From assembly GCA_024641835.1 (NCBI GenBank), contig JAHECH010000026.1, positions 1-15,494 of the forward strand: a DNA stretch of 15,494 nucleotides, in the 5' to 3' direction. Positions 1 through 7,803 of the stretch are shown here, one piece after another. Position numbers and translations under genes: made by a program. The notes under the pieces were generated by a model. The model made no database searches. It was not told the DNA's origin and worked only from the letters and a program-made list of their open reading frames with translations. This stretch comes from Deltaproteobacteria bacterium (GTDB taxonomy: Bacteria; Desulfobacterota; DSM-4660; Desulfatiglandales; HGW-15). Each line of letters starts with the position of its first letter. Position 1 is the stretch's first letter.

Positions 1-1019
1 GTGGTCTGGCTATGGCCACTATTGGGGCATGCGCTGCCTTTGGGGCTGTTTCTGGCTCAAGCCTGGCTACGGCGGCTACCATGGGCACAGTGTCTTTGCC
101 AGAGATGAAAAGATACAAATACGATGACGGGCTGGCGTGCGGTACGTGCGCCGCCGGTGGTACATTAGGCGGATTCATCCCACCAAGCGTGGCCGTTGCC
201 CTTTTCTGTATCCTTACTAAAATGTCGATAAGCACGATGTTTATCACCTGTGTTCTGCCCGGAATATTGAATGCTTTTTTGTTCATGGCCATGATATACA
301 TTATGTGTAAGCGTAATCCGCTTCTTGGCCCCCGCGGTCCTAAAACAAACTTCGTGGAGAGAATAGTAGCCTTCAAGAATACGTGGGCGGTATTTTTTTT
401 GTTCCTATTGGTGATTGGCGGACTCTATTGGGGGGTTTTCACCCCTACTGAAGCTGCTGGGATCGGCGCCTTTGGTGCGTTGCTTTTTGTGCTGAGCCGA
501 AAAAAAGTGACCCGGCACAACTTTGTGGGAAGCCTTTTGGACACGGGTCGCGTCTCCGCGATGGTTTTCCTCATCATTGTCGGCTCAAAGATATTCGGTT
601 ATTTCCTGACCCTGACCGGGTTGCCATCCCAGCTTGCTGGCTTCATAACGGAGATGCAGGCAAATCGATACATTGTTTGGGCCAGTATAATTTATATCTA
701 CCTCATCCTCGGCTGTCTTATGGACGGTCTATCAATGATGATACTCACCATTCCCATTGTGTTTCCTATAATTCTGGCACTGGATTTTGACCCTATATGG
801 TTTGGAGTTCAGCTCACGATATTGCTTGAGGCAGCGCTAATTACGCCCCCAGTGGCGATAAACGTCTTCATTATCAAGGGAGTGGCCAAGGATGTCCCCT
901 TGCCTACTATTATCCGGGGTATTGTACCCTTCCTTTCAGTTTTGATTGGTTATGTCGTCTTAGTTACCATCTTCCCCGATATTGTGTTGTTCGTGCCGCG
1001 TGCTCTGGGGCTGAAGTAA
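1..1019 (+). CDS. dctM: TRAP transporter large permease subunit (DctM type), 5' end outside window
   Basis: This is the 3' part of the large membrane subunit of a tripartite ATP-independent periplasmic (TRAP) transporter, the ion-gradient-driven channel component that imports organic acids or similar solutes handed over by a periplasmic binding protein. The reading frame is already open at base 3, where Gly-Leu-Ala precedes the first Met at 12, so the gene starts upstream of the window. Family signatures visible are the GSSLATAATMG stretch followed by LPEMKRY, the GGTLGGFIPPSV loop, a TPTEAAGIGA motif and the late LITPPVAINVF motif. Long hydrophobic segments run throughout, as expected for a multi-span inner-membrane protein, and the C-terminus looks natural. 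About 340 residues are present of the 420-440 usual for the family. The small permease and binding protein are probably upstream, outside the window. The amidohydrolase gene follows 81 bp downstream on the same strand and probably acts on imported substrate; the substrate is not deducible. Confidence 0.93.
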   Translation, partial: GLAMATIGACAAFGAVSGSSLATAATMGTVSLPEMKRYKYDDGLACGTCAAGGTLGGFIPPSVAVALFCILTKMSISTMFITCVLPGILNAFLFMAMIYIMCKRNPLLGPRGPKTNFVERIVAFKNTWAVFFLFLLVIGGLYWGVFTPTEAAGIGAFGALLFVLSRKKVTRHNFVGSLLDTGRVSAMVFLIIVGSKIFGYFLTLTGLPSQLAGFITEMQANRYIVWASIIYIYLILGCLMDGLSMMILTIPIVFPIILALDFDPIWFGVQLTILLEAALITPPVAINVFIIKGVAKDVPLPTIIRGIVPFLSVLIGYVVLVTIFPDIVLFVPRALGLK

Positions 1020-1100
1020 AGAGCCGACGCGTCAAAACCATTGTCATGGCTGGATGAGATGACAATAGCAGTAAAACCCTCAGGCGGGAGGCGAACGTCA

Positions 1101-2762
1101 ATGAGTGAGAAGGCTGACAAACCCAATGTACTTTACAACGGGAAAATCATTACGGTCGACAAGAACTTCACGATAGTTCAGGCGGTCTCTATCCAAAACG
1201 GCAAGTTCCTCGCTGTTGGTAGTGACGAAGAGGTTAAGGCGTCTGCCGGCCAGGATGCAGAGATGATAGACCTGAAGGGGAAGACGGTGATACCCGGTTA
1301 TATCGATTCTCATAACCATATGCTCGTAATGGGGCTGGAGAAGCAAAAGGTGTCACTGGCCAGTGCTAGGTCAATCGCTGACGTACTGAGGATAATTGGT
1401 GACGCCTGTAAAGCCGCCGGACCAGGAAAGTGGGTCGAAACAACCCAGCTTGGCTTTGAGCCACAGCAACTTAAGGAAGGCAGGAGCCCTAATCGCTGGG
1501 AACTGGACACGGTCTCTTCCAATAACCCGGTGCTCCATGTCGAGCATCTCCATTTCCCGTGTGCTAATAGTTATGCCTTGAGGTTAGCGAATATAACTAA
1601 GGATACGCCTCAACCCGTGGGCGGAATAATCATGAAAGACCCGGCAACTGGCGAACCCACCGGTTGGCTTAGTGACGTCGCTGCTGAGCGAGTAAAGGCA
1701 CTAATTCCAAAGCCAACCCACGGAGAGAAGGTAGAAGTGCTGAAATCAATAATGAAAGAGTACAACAGTCTTGGCATAACCAGTGTTATAGACACTTTCG
1801 TTCCTCTCGAGAACCTAGAGGTCTACCGGGAGCTTAGGGCCAATGGAGAATTAACAGTAAGGTCAAAGATAATGCTACCCTTTGGCCCTGACATACTAGG
1901 GGCTCCATTGACCTCAGAGCAAATAAGTCTTGGCCCGAAGACTATTTCAAGACAGGCAGGTCTTGGTGACTTCGGGGATGACATGCTGAGAATAGACGGG
2001 CTTAAGACGATGCTGGACGGCGGCATCCAGGGGGCCCTCTTCCACGAGCCTTATATGGTCATACCCAGGGAACAGGAAGCGCCGGACTATCGGGGGACTT
2101 TAACTGTGCCTGAAGAGACCTTACGGGGGTTGTGTATCCGTGCTGCCCAAGCTGGTTGGCGTGTAGGTATACATTGTCTGGGTGATGCCGGGATTGAACT
2201 CCTTCTGAATATCTGGGAGGAGGTGAACCGACAGACGCCAATAGAATCTAAGCACTGGGTTCTTGTACACGGTTTTCTGCCAAGGTCGGAGCATTTTGAA
2301 AGAATTAAGAAGCTTGGCGTCAGGGTGGCTTGCCAGACTGCGCATACATATACCATGGGCGGCGACATGGTCAAATGGTGGGGGTGGGAGAGGGCGAGCC
2401 GCTCAAACCCCGTGAAGGAATACATGAGAAATGGCGTTATAGTCGGTGGCGGGTCTGATGCCCACTATTGCGAATGGCGCCCGAGCATGCTGGTGTGGAT
2501 TGACCTTACCCGGCAGTCAAAATGGGCTGGATTACTTGGCTCTGACCTGATACTTACCCGTGAGCAATCACTCATCCACCACACGATAAACTCGGCATAT
2601 ATTTCTGGTGACGAAGACAAGCAAGGTTCAATCGAGCCGGGCAAGTTGGCTGATTTGGCAATCCTTTCCGACGACATACTTACCTGTCCCGTGGAAATGA
2701 TTAAGGAAATAGAGCCTTTGATGACAATGGTTGGTGGCGAGGTTGTTTATCAACGCCAATAG
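1101..2762 (+). CDS. Amidohydrolase family 3 metal-dependent hydrolase
   Basis: A cytoplasmic metal-dependent hydrolase of the amidohydrolase-3 (YtcJ/exoenzyme-type) group, which cleaves C-N bonds of amides, N-acyl or cyclic amide compounds. The N-terminal beta domain leads into the metal-binding DSHNH motif (D69, H71, H73). A KTMLDGG motif (K302) is the usual site of a bridging lysine, followed by GIHCLGD (H358), VHGF (H390) and GGGSDAH (D453). The C-terminus has the GSIEPGKLADLAIL motif that closes the beta sandwich. The 553-residue length is normal. I start at ATG 1101 because GGGAGG at 1086-1091 gives 9-nt spacing; an in-frame TTG at 1041 would add 20 residues but lacks a good Shine-Dalgarno site. 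No signal peptide is seen. It lies between a TRAP permease and hyuAB, which suggests a shared catabolic pathway. The exact substrate is unknown. Confidence 0.9.
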   Translation: MSEKADKPNVLYNGKIITVDKNFTIVQAVSIQNGKFLAVGSDEEVKASAGQDAEMIDLKGKTVIPGYIDSHNHMLVMGLEKQKVSLASARSIADVLRIIGDACKAAGPGKWVETTQLGFEPQQLKEGRSPNRWELDTVSSNNPVLHVEHLHFPCANSYALRLANITKDTPQPVGGIIMKDPATGEPTGWLSDVAAERVKALIPKPTHGEKVEVLKSIMKEYNSLGITSVIDTFVPLENLEVYRELRANGELTVRSKIMLPFGPDILGAPLTSEQISLGPKTISRQAGLGDFGDDMLRIDGLKTMLDGGIQGALFHEPYMVIPREQEAPDYRGTLTVPEETLRGLCIRAAQAGWRVGIHCLGDAGIELLLNIWEEVNRQTPIESKHWVLVHGFLPRSEHFERIKKLGVRVACQTAHTYTMGGDMVKWWGWERASRSNPVKEYMRNGVIVGGGSDAHYCEWRPSMLVWIDLTRQSKWAGLLGSDLILTREQSLIHHTINSAYISGDEDKQGSIEPGKLADLAILSDDILTCPVEMIKEIEPLMTMVGGEVVYQRQ

Positions 2763-2794
2763 GTAGCATAATAATTGGCCATCCGTAATCTTGA

Positions 2795-2839
2795 AGGAGG
2801 GATCACGTGTCCTATGAGAACACGGTGTCCTGCTTCTGA
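2795..2839 (+). other. Orphan ribosome binding site and GTG start, possible stump of an interrupted gene
   Basis: A perfect AGGAGG (2795-2800) sits 6 nt before GTG 2807, which opens a frame reading M-S-Y-E-N-T-V-S-C-F and stops at 2837-2839. The stop falls near the point where the IS4-type transposase remnant on the opposite strand loses its family resemblance. One explanation is that a native gene began here and lost its body when the IS arrived. Equally, it may be a chance purine run. No function can be assigned. Confidence 0.3.
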
Positions 2840-3270
2840 CGGAATTCAGCCCAAGGGAAGAGGGCTAAGCAAAGAGAGAGGGTGGTAGCATCTAGGGAAA
2901 GCAGTTTGTTTCTGAAAAGGAATTTACGGTTTTTGGGAGCTGCCGTCTTGCACATATTCACCGTCTCATAGAAAAGATCGCGAAACATCCCCCATGGTCT
3001 GTGGGTATTGGCGTAAGAAAGAGTGGACTCATTGGGAGGCTCCTTCATCCCCAGATGTCGTACCTTTCCCATGGTGCAGGCCAGTCCACCACAGGTCTCT
3101 CGGAGGCTTTTGGCTTGTGCTAACTGACAAAAGAGCATGGCTACAAAATGGTCCCAGGAGCTATATCCTTTAGAGTAATGTTCGGCCCGATGCTTCCTGA
3201 CGAGTTGATAGAAGTGGCCGCGGTTGAAAAGAGCAACCAGTTGACTAAAAAGGCTTGCACAACGTACCAT
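2812..3270 (-). pseudogene. Truncated IS4-family transposase (DUF4372 N-terminal domain)
   Basis: The 152-residue product matches the N-terminal domain (DUF4372) of IS4-family DDE transposases: FSQLVALFNRGHF at the start, then SSWDHFVAMLFCQLAQAKSLRE, a STLSYANTHRPW motif, and LLSLDATTLSLCLALFPWAEF, whose SLDATT aspartate is the usual first catalytic residue. Intact relatives are about 370-400 residues, so the second aspartate, the glutamate and the C-terminal half are missing. Resemblance stops around bases 2830-2836 and a chance stop ends the frame. The start at 3270 is supported by AAGGAGGA at 3279-3286 (minus strand). The remnant is antisense to the surrounding operon and separates the amidohydrolase from hyuA. 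It cannot encode an active transposase. Confidence 0.82.
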
Positions 3271-3366
3271 GGTCTCAGTCCTCCTTGCTTCCTTGGAGGT
3301 TCATCGCTTTTGGCAAAACTACGATCTCCCAAGAGGAGGACACTTTCAATCAATTTTCTCTAAAAC
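2830..3366 (-). mobile_element. Remnant of an IS4-type insertion sequence
   Basis: This covers the truncated DUF4372 transposase and its roughly 95-bp upstream leader, extending to the TTTTAGAGAAAATTG stretch (minus strand) near 3366. Intact elements of this kind are about 1.3-1.5 kb, so well over half is gone. Neither terminal inverted repeat nor a target duplication could be matched because one end is deleted. Both limits are approximate. Confidence 0.5.
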
Positions 3367-3413
3367 CGTTTTTGGACAAGAGTGTTACCAAATATAATTG
3401 AGGAGGACATAGA

Positions 3414-5465
3414 ATGATTGAAATTGGTGTTGATGTTGGCGGTACTTTCACAGACGTCGTTTGCCTAAAGGATGAGAACAGAATTTTTGCTACAAAGGTA
3501 TCTAGTACCCCTCAGAATCCTGCTCAGGGTGTGGTGACAGGAGTGGATAGGATCCTCAAGATGGCGAATTGCAAAGCCGAGCAAGTGGAACGCATCATTC
3601 ATGGGACTACGGTTGCTACTAATACCATTTTACAAAAGAAAGGGGCGAAGGTTGGTCTTTTAGTGACAAAGGGATTTGAGGATATTGTGGAAACTGGTAC
3701 GCAAAGGCGCCATACTATGTATGATTACTCAATGGATCCTGAAGCGCCGACATATCTTTGTCCTAGATATTTGAGAGCAGGAATTGTCGAGAGAATGGAT
3801 GCTACCGGCGCTATCGTAGAGCCGCTTAACGAGGAGGAGGTTAGGTCGGCGGTTACAGAATTAGTCAGTTCTTTTCATATAGAGGCACTTGCAATCTGCT
3901 ACCTCTTTTCCTTCATAAACCCGGTCCATGAAATAAGGACGAAGGAAATCGTTCAGCAAATGTATCCGCGGCTGTGGATCTCGATGTCGTCAGCTCTAAA
4001 TCCAGTTTTTAGGGAGTATAGAAGAGTGCTAGTCACCCTTTCTGACGCCTATATTCGCGGAAGCGTTTTAGCATATTTGGGAGAACTTGAGAAGAGCCTC
4101 AATGATATGGGGATACAGGTAGGGCTTCAGGTAATACAATCTCACGGGGGAATAATGGGAGCTAAGTCAGTTTCTGAAAAGGCTGTTGCGCTGCTTTTTT
4201 CCGGGCCCGCAGCTGGGGTAATTGGTGCTGTATTTGCTGGGGAACAATCTAAGGTTCAGAATCTGATTAGCATAGACTTAGGAGGGACTAGCTGTGATGT
4301 AGCCTTGGTTGCAGGGGGCAGGGCTCTTACCACAACCGAGGCGGAATTCGCGGGATATCCGTTGAGGGTGCCAATGATTGACTTAACCACCATAGGTGCG
4401 GGCGGAGGGAGCATTGCTTGGATAGCACCGGGAGGGGGGTTGCGCGTAGGACCAATAAGCGCTGGCGCTGAGCCTGGGCCTGCCTGTTATAACAGGGGTG
4501 GTACACTGCCTACGGTCACTGATGCGAGCCTAGTACTCGGATATCTTAATCCTAGTTATTTTGCCGGCGGTGAGCTAACGCTGTCTGTGGAACTCGCAGA
4601 AAAAGCAGTTGCATCAATAGCAGAGCCACTAGATCTAGATATAGTGGAGGCTGCATACGGAATCCATAAAGTCATTAATGAAAATATGATGAATCAGATC
4701 CGGTTTGTTTCTCTAAAGAGGGGCCACGACCCCCGCAATTTCCATTTAGTACTTTTAGGCGGAGCTAGCTCGATCCACGGTGGAATTTTAGCTAGGGAAC
4801 TTTCGATCCCTTATACGATTATACCACCTTCACCGGGCACGCTATCAGCATTCGGTTTGCTTGTGGCAAATATTGAGCATGTTTATAGCAAAACATTTTG
4901 GAAAAACGCAAAGGAAGCGAAAGTGGAAGAGGCAAATAGCTTTTTCTCTGAACTGGACCAACTAGGGATTAAGGCTATGGAAGCCGACGAGGTGGCACAG
5001 CATCAAGTCAACATTCGCAGAGTAGGCGAGATGCGATATGTTGGGCAAGGCTGGGAGCTTGATGTCCCGCTTGCAAAGGAAATGGGTTCGATAGAGCTTT
5101 CAAAGGCTTCAGAAGATTTTCATAATATATATAAGGCGATCTACGGGTTTAGCACTCCTGAAATTGAGGTAGAATTTGTAAATCTGAGAGCGGAATATTC
5201 TTTTTCCCTGCCCAGACCACATCTAACATATAAGGGTGGTTATTCTCTATCTGAAGCAAAAAAGGGAACCAGAAGGGCCTATTTTCGAGAACTTGGCGGA
5301 TATGTCGAAGTTCCTTTATATGAGAGACATAGGATTCCTCGAGGAGAAACCTTAACAGGGCCTTTAATTATTGAACAGCCAGATACTACCAGCGTAATTT
5401 ATCCAGGGCAGACGTGCCATGTTGATGAAGCGCATAATATTATCGTTAAGGTTAAGGAGGGGTAA
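3414..5465 (+). CDS. hyuA: Hydantoinase/oxoprolinase family protein, subunit A (ATP-binding)
   Basis: The ATP-binding subunit of an ATP-dependent hydantoinase/oxoprolinase-type enzyme, the superfamily of N-methylhydantoinase A and the acetone/acetophenone carboxylase beta-type subunits. It has the N-terminal actin-like phosphate motif IGVDVGGTFTDVV (residues 4-16), HGTTVATNT (63-71), a second phosphate motif LGGTSCDVALV (near 290), the TIGAGGGSIA loop, VGPISAGAEPGPACY, and LGGASSIHGG followed by IPYTIIPPSPGTLSAFG. The C-terminal part carries the GQGWELDVPL type region. The 683-residue length is standard. ATG 3414 has AGGAGG at 3401-3406 (7-nt spacing). hyuB follows 3 bp after the stop with its Shine-Dalgarno inside the end of hyuA, so the two are probably translationally coupled and form one complex. 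Which ring or carbonyl compound is attacked cannot be told; this superfamily also includes carboxylases. Confidence 0.92.
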   Translation: MIEIGVDVGGTFTDVVCLKDENRIFATKVSSTPQNPAQGVVTGVDRILKMANCKAEQVERIIHGTTVATNTILQKKGAKVGLLVTKGFEDIVETGTQRRHTMYDYSMDPEAPTYLCPRYLRAGIVERMDATGAIVEPLNEEEVRSAVTELVSSFHIEALAICYLFSFINPVHEIRTKEIVQQMYPRLWISMSSALNPVFREYRRVLVTLSDAYIRGSVLAYLGELEKSLNDMGIQVGLQVIQSHGGIMGAKSVSEKAVALLFSGPAAGVIGAVFAGEQSKVQNLISIDLGGTSCDVALVAGGRALTTTEAEFAGYPLRVPMIDLTTIGAGGGSIAWIAPGGGLRVGPISAGAEPGPACYNRGGTLPTVTDASLVLGYLNPSYFAGGELTLSVELAEKAVASIAEPLDLDIVEAAYGIHKVINENMMNQIRFVSLKRGHDPRNFHLVLLGGASSIHGGILARELSIPYTIIPPSPGTLSAFGLLVANIEHVYSKTFWKNAKEAKVEEANSFFSELDQLGIKAMEADEVAQHQVNIRRVGEMRYVGQGWELDVPLAKEMGSIELSKASEDFHNIYKAIYGFSTPEIEVEFVNLRAEYSFSLPRPHLTYKGGYSLSEAKKGTRRAYFRELGGYVEVPLYERHRIPRGETLTGPLIIEQPDTTSVIYPGQTCHVDEAHNIIVKVKEG

Positions 5466-5468
5466 GGG

Positions 5469-7265
5469 ATGAAAATTGATCCAATAACTCTGGAAGTCAT
5501 ACGAAATAAATTGGACGCTATCGCCAATGAAATGCAAATGAGCGTGATGAAGAGTGCTTACTCTCCGATAGTAAAAGAGTCACAGGATACAACCCAGGCA
5601 ATATTTACTCCCAATGGGGATACCGTTAGTCAAGCTATGGCAATGCCGCTTTTCCTCGGGACGTTATTTATGGCTACAAAGAGAATTGTAAGTGTCTTCC
5701 CTCCCCATGAAATGAAAGAGGGTGATATCTTCATAATGAATGATCCTTATGATGGTGGTACACACATACCAGATAACAATGTAGTAACACCAGTCATCTG
5801 CAAAGGTGAGGTTGTTGCCCTATGTGGTAGCGTCTTGCACAATACCGATATGGGGGGAATAGATCTGGGAAGTTTGTCGTCAAGGGCTACAGAAATATTT
5901 CAGGAGGGACTACGCATACCAATCTTAAAGCTTTACGATCAGGGTAAGCCTAATGATACACTCTTTAAGATATGGGAAAGAAACGTAAGAATGCCAGATC
6001 TCTGCTTTGGGGACCTAAGAGCTCAGATAGCAGGAAATGAGGTTGGAAAAAAGAGAATAATAGCAATCATAGAGGAGTACGGCAAGGAGGTCTTCTTCGA
6101 GGCAATTAGGGAACTTTTTGATATGGCGGAGAGGTGGACGCGCAAAAAGATAGAGGAGATACCCGACGGTGTCTATAGATTTCATGATTATTGGGATGCA
6201 GATTCTATGGATCCCAAGGAATTGGTAAAGATCGCGGTGACGGTTACTATACAGGGTTCTAATGTTACCGTAGATTTTGAGGGAACAGACCCACAGATAA
6301 AAAACCCATGGAATTGCACTCCCCCTGGGGTATACGCAGCCACCTACTGTGCCATCAAGTCTATAACCGATCCTGCAATTCCAAACAACGGCGGATGTAT
6401 TGTGCCCATAACGATCAAAATACCATTGGGAACTATACTGAACCCCCTGCCACCCGCACCAGTAGCCTTGAGGGTGCTGACTATAAAGAGAACTGAAGAC
6501 GTTGTGTTGGGTGCTTTAGCTAAGGTGCTTCCCGGAAAGATACCGGCCTGCGAGTGCGGCAATTGTGGGCCTTGTTTTATATCGGGGAGAGATCCTCATA
6601 GCGGCAAGTACTTTCGCCAGGGCAGTCTCCATGTTGGTGGGTGGGGAGCGCGCCCCGACAAGGACGGGATTGATTATTTAGACTTCGGCGTCACTAATGT
6701 AGATTGTACAACAGTGGAGGCGAATGAATTGGATGACTTACCCAAACCGCACGTCAGGTGGCTGCAGAACAGGCTGTGGACCGATTCCGGAGGTGCTGGC
6801 AAATATCGGGGTGGGTTGGGTGTCCACAGGGTTTTTAAACTGCTTCATGGAGAAGGACAATTGTTAGTACGAGATGACAGGCACAAGACGCCAGCCTGGG
6901 GTTTATACGGCGGCTGCCCGGGCAAAAAGTGGAAGACCATCCTAATACATGCCGATGGGACTCAGGACGTACTCTCCTCAAGGTATACTGGACCTATTAG
7001 GGAAGGAGATGAGGTACATATTTTTGCGGGTGGGGGTGGAGGATATGGTGATCCTCTGGAAAGAGAGCCACGGATGATACTGGATGATGTGCTCAACAGG
7101 AAGGTTTCAATCGAGGCCGGAGAGAGGGACTACGGTGTGGCAATAGATGCTGAAGCAATGATAGTTAATGTGGAACGGACAAGGAAGAGGAGAGAAGAAA
7201 TAGCCAGAGAGAGAGGGCCAATCACCTGGACTTATGATAGAGGCGAACTTTTAGGCAAGGAATAG
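5469..7265 (+). CDS. hyuB: Hydantoinase B/oxoprolinase family protein, with an unusual Cys cluster
   Basis: The partner subunit of HyuA, forming the catalytic complex that uses ATP to open a lactam/imide ring or activate a carbonyl. Recognised by the N-terminal DPITLEVIRNKL, the NDPYDGGTHIPDNNVVTPV motif (about residues 96-114), NTDMGGIDLGS, GGWGARPDKDG, DSGGAGKYRGGLG, GLYGGCPGK and the C-terminal GGGGGYGDPLEREP signature. At 598 residues it has the usual length. The start (ATG 5469) follows an AAGGAGGGG run (5455-5462). Odd feature: residues 361-369 read C-E-C-G-N-C-G-P-C, four cysteines in nine residues just before the GRDP/GGWGAR region, where relatives I know have an Ala/Ser/Gly-rich segment. 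This could bind a metal ion or an iron-sulfur cluster (inference). A diverged C-terminal piece of a second HyuB lies at 14368-14610. Confidence 0.92.
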   Translation: MKIDPITLEVIRNKLDAIANEMQMSVMKSAYSPIVKESQDTTQAIFTPNGDTVSQAMAMPLFLGTLFMATKRIVSVFPPHEMKEGDIFIMNDPYDGGTHIPDNNVVTPVICKGEVVALCGSVLHNTDMGGIDLGSLSSRATEIFQEGLRIPILKLYDQGKPNDTLFKIWERNVRMPDLCFGDLRAQIAGNEVGKKRIIAIIEEYGKEVFFEAIRELFDMAERWTRKKIEEIPDGVYRFHDYWDADSMDPKELVKIAVTVTIQGSNVTVDFEGTDPQIKNPWNCTPPGVYAATYCAIKSITDPAIPNNGGCIVPITIKIPLGTILNPLPPAPVALRVLTIKRTEDVVLGALAKVLPGKIPACECGNCGPCFISGRDPHSGKYFRQGSLHVGGWGARPDKDGIDYLDFGVTNVDCTTVEANELDDLPKPHVRWLQNRLWTDSGGAGKYRGGLGVHRVFKLLHGEGQLLVRDDRHKTPAWGLYGGCPGKKWKTILIHADGTQDVLSSRYTGPIREGDEVHIFAGGGGGYGDPLEREPRMILDDVLNRKVSIEAGERDYGVAIDAEAMIVNVERTRKRREEIARERGPITWTYDRGELLGKE

Positions 7266-7803
7266 TAAGCTTACAGTGCCAGTTGCGAATTCCAAGTTTA
7301 TCAAGTTATGTGATAAGCGCCAAGATATAGGGTACCCGATCAGTTTATGTATGCTACTCTCTTCTTAGGAACTAAAAAATGCGTTGAGAAGTCAATTGCT
7401 TGTCACCTAATAGATGCACAGGAGGCTGTCCTCAAACACCTCCATCAGGTAAGGTGTGAATCATATATGGAACAGGATTAGAAGGTATAAGGATGCGATG
7501 CCAAGAGCACGCTCGCAGGGAGTACAATTGCACTGCAAGCTAGCGAATGGCCAATGATCGAGAGCCTTTGGGATTGACAGCTTTAGTGGATAGGTCAGTG
7601 TAATAGTAAGTTTGATAATCGGCATTAGATAAGAGCAGAAGTTGGCTTTTTACTCTCACGTAATCTTTCCCTAAGTGGCTTAGATCTATAAAATGATTCT
7701 AGAATAAAGGGGACTCCTCCGTTTATGTGAAGATAGGGCTGGAGTTCTGTATGGAATGGGGAATTTTATTGCAAGGGTAGGTTATCCGTCATGAGGAGGT
7801 AGC
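7266..7803 (+). other. 538-bp intergenic region, no gene recognised
   Basis: No coding frame of credible quality is present on either strand; all frames are broken by frequent stops. The stretch is relatively A+T-rich. I see short inverted repeats around 7420-7460 (an AGGA/TCCT pair and an ACACCT/AGGTGT pair) without a T-tract, so no convincing terminator for hyuB. A possible sigma70-like promoter is listed separately. The size is large for a gap inside an operon and could be a decayed gene or an excised element, but I cannot identify a parent. Confidence 0.5.
7573..7603 (+). promoter_or_regulatory. Candidate sigma70-like promoter upstream of the opine dehydrogenase-like gene
   Basis: A perfect TTGACA (7573-7578) is followed after 19 bp by TGTAAT (7598-7603; five of six to TATAAT). 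The spacer is longer than the preferred 17 bp. It would give a leader of roughly 190 nt before ATG 7804. It would separate expression of the dehydrogenase from hyuAB. Confidence 0.3.

Noticed and set aside
2805..2831. Imperfect direct repeat CACGTGTCCT / CACGGTGTCCT
   Set aside because: It is too short and imperfect to call a target duplication, and both copies lie on the same side of the IS remnant.
3372..3398. Promoter candidate TTGGAC / TATAAT just before hyuA
   Set aside because: The -10 TATAAT is perfect, but the spacer is only 15 bp or less and the start point would fall inside the ribosome binding site at 3401-3406, leaving no usable leader.
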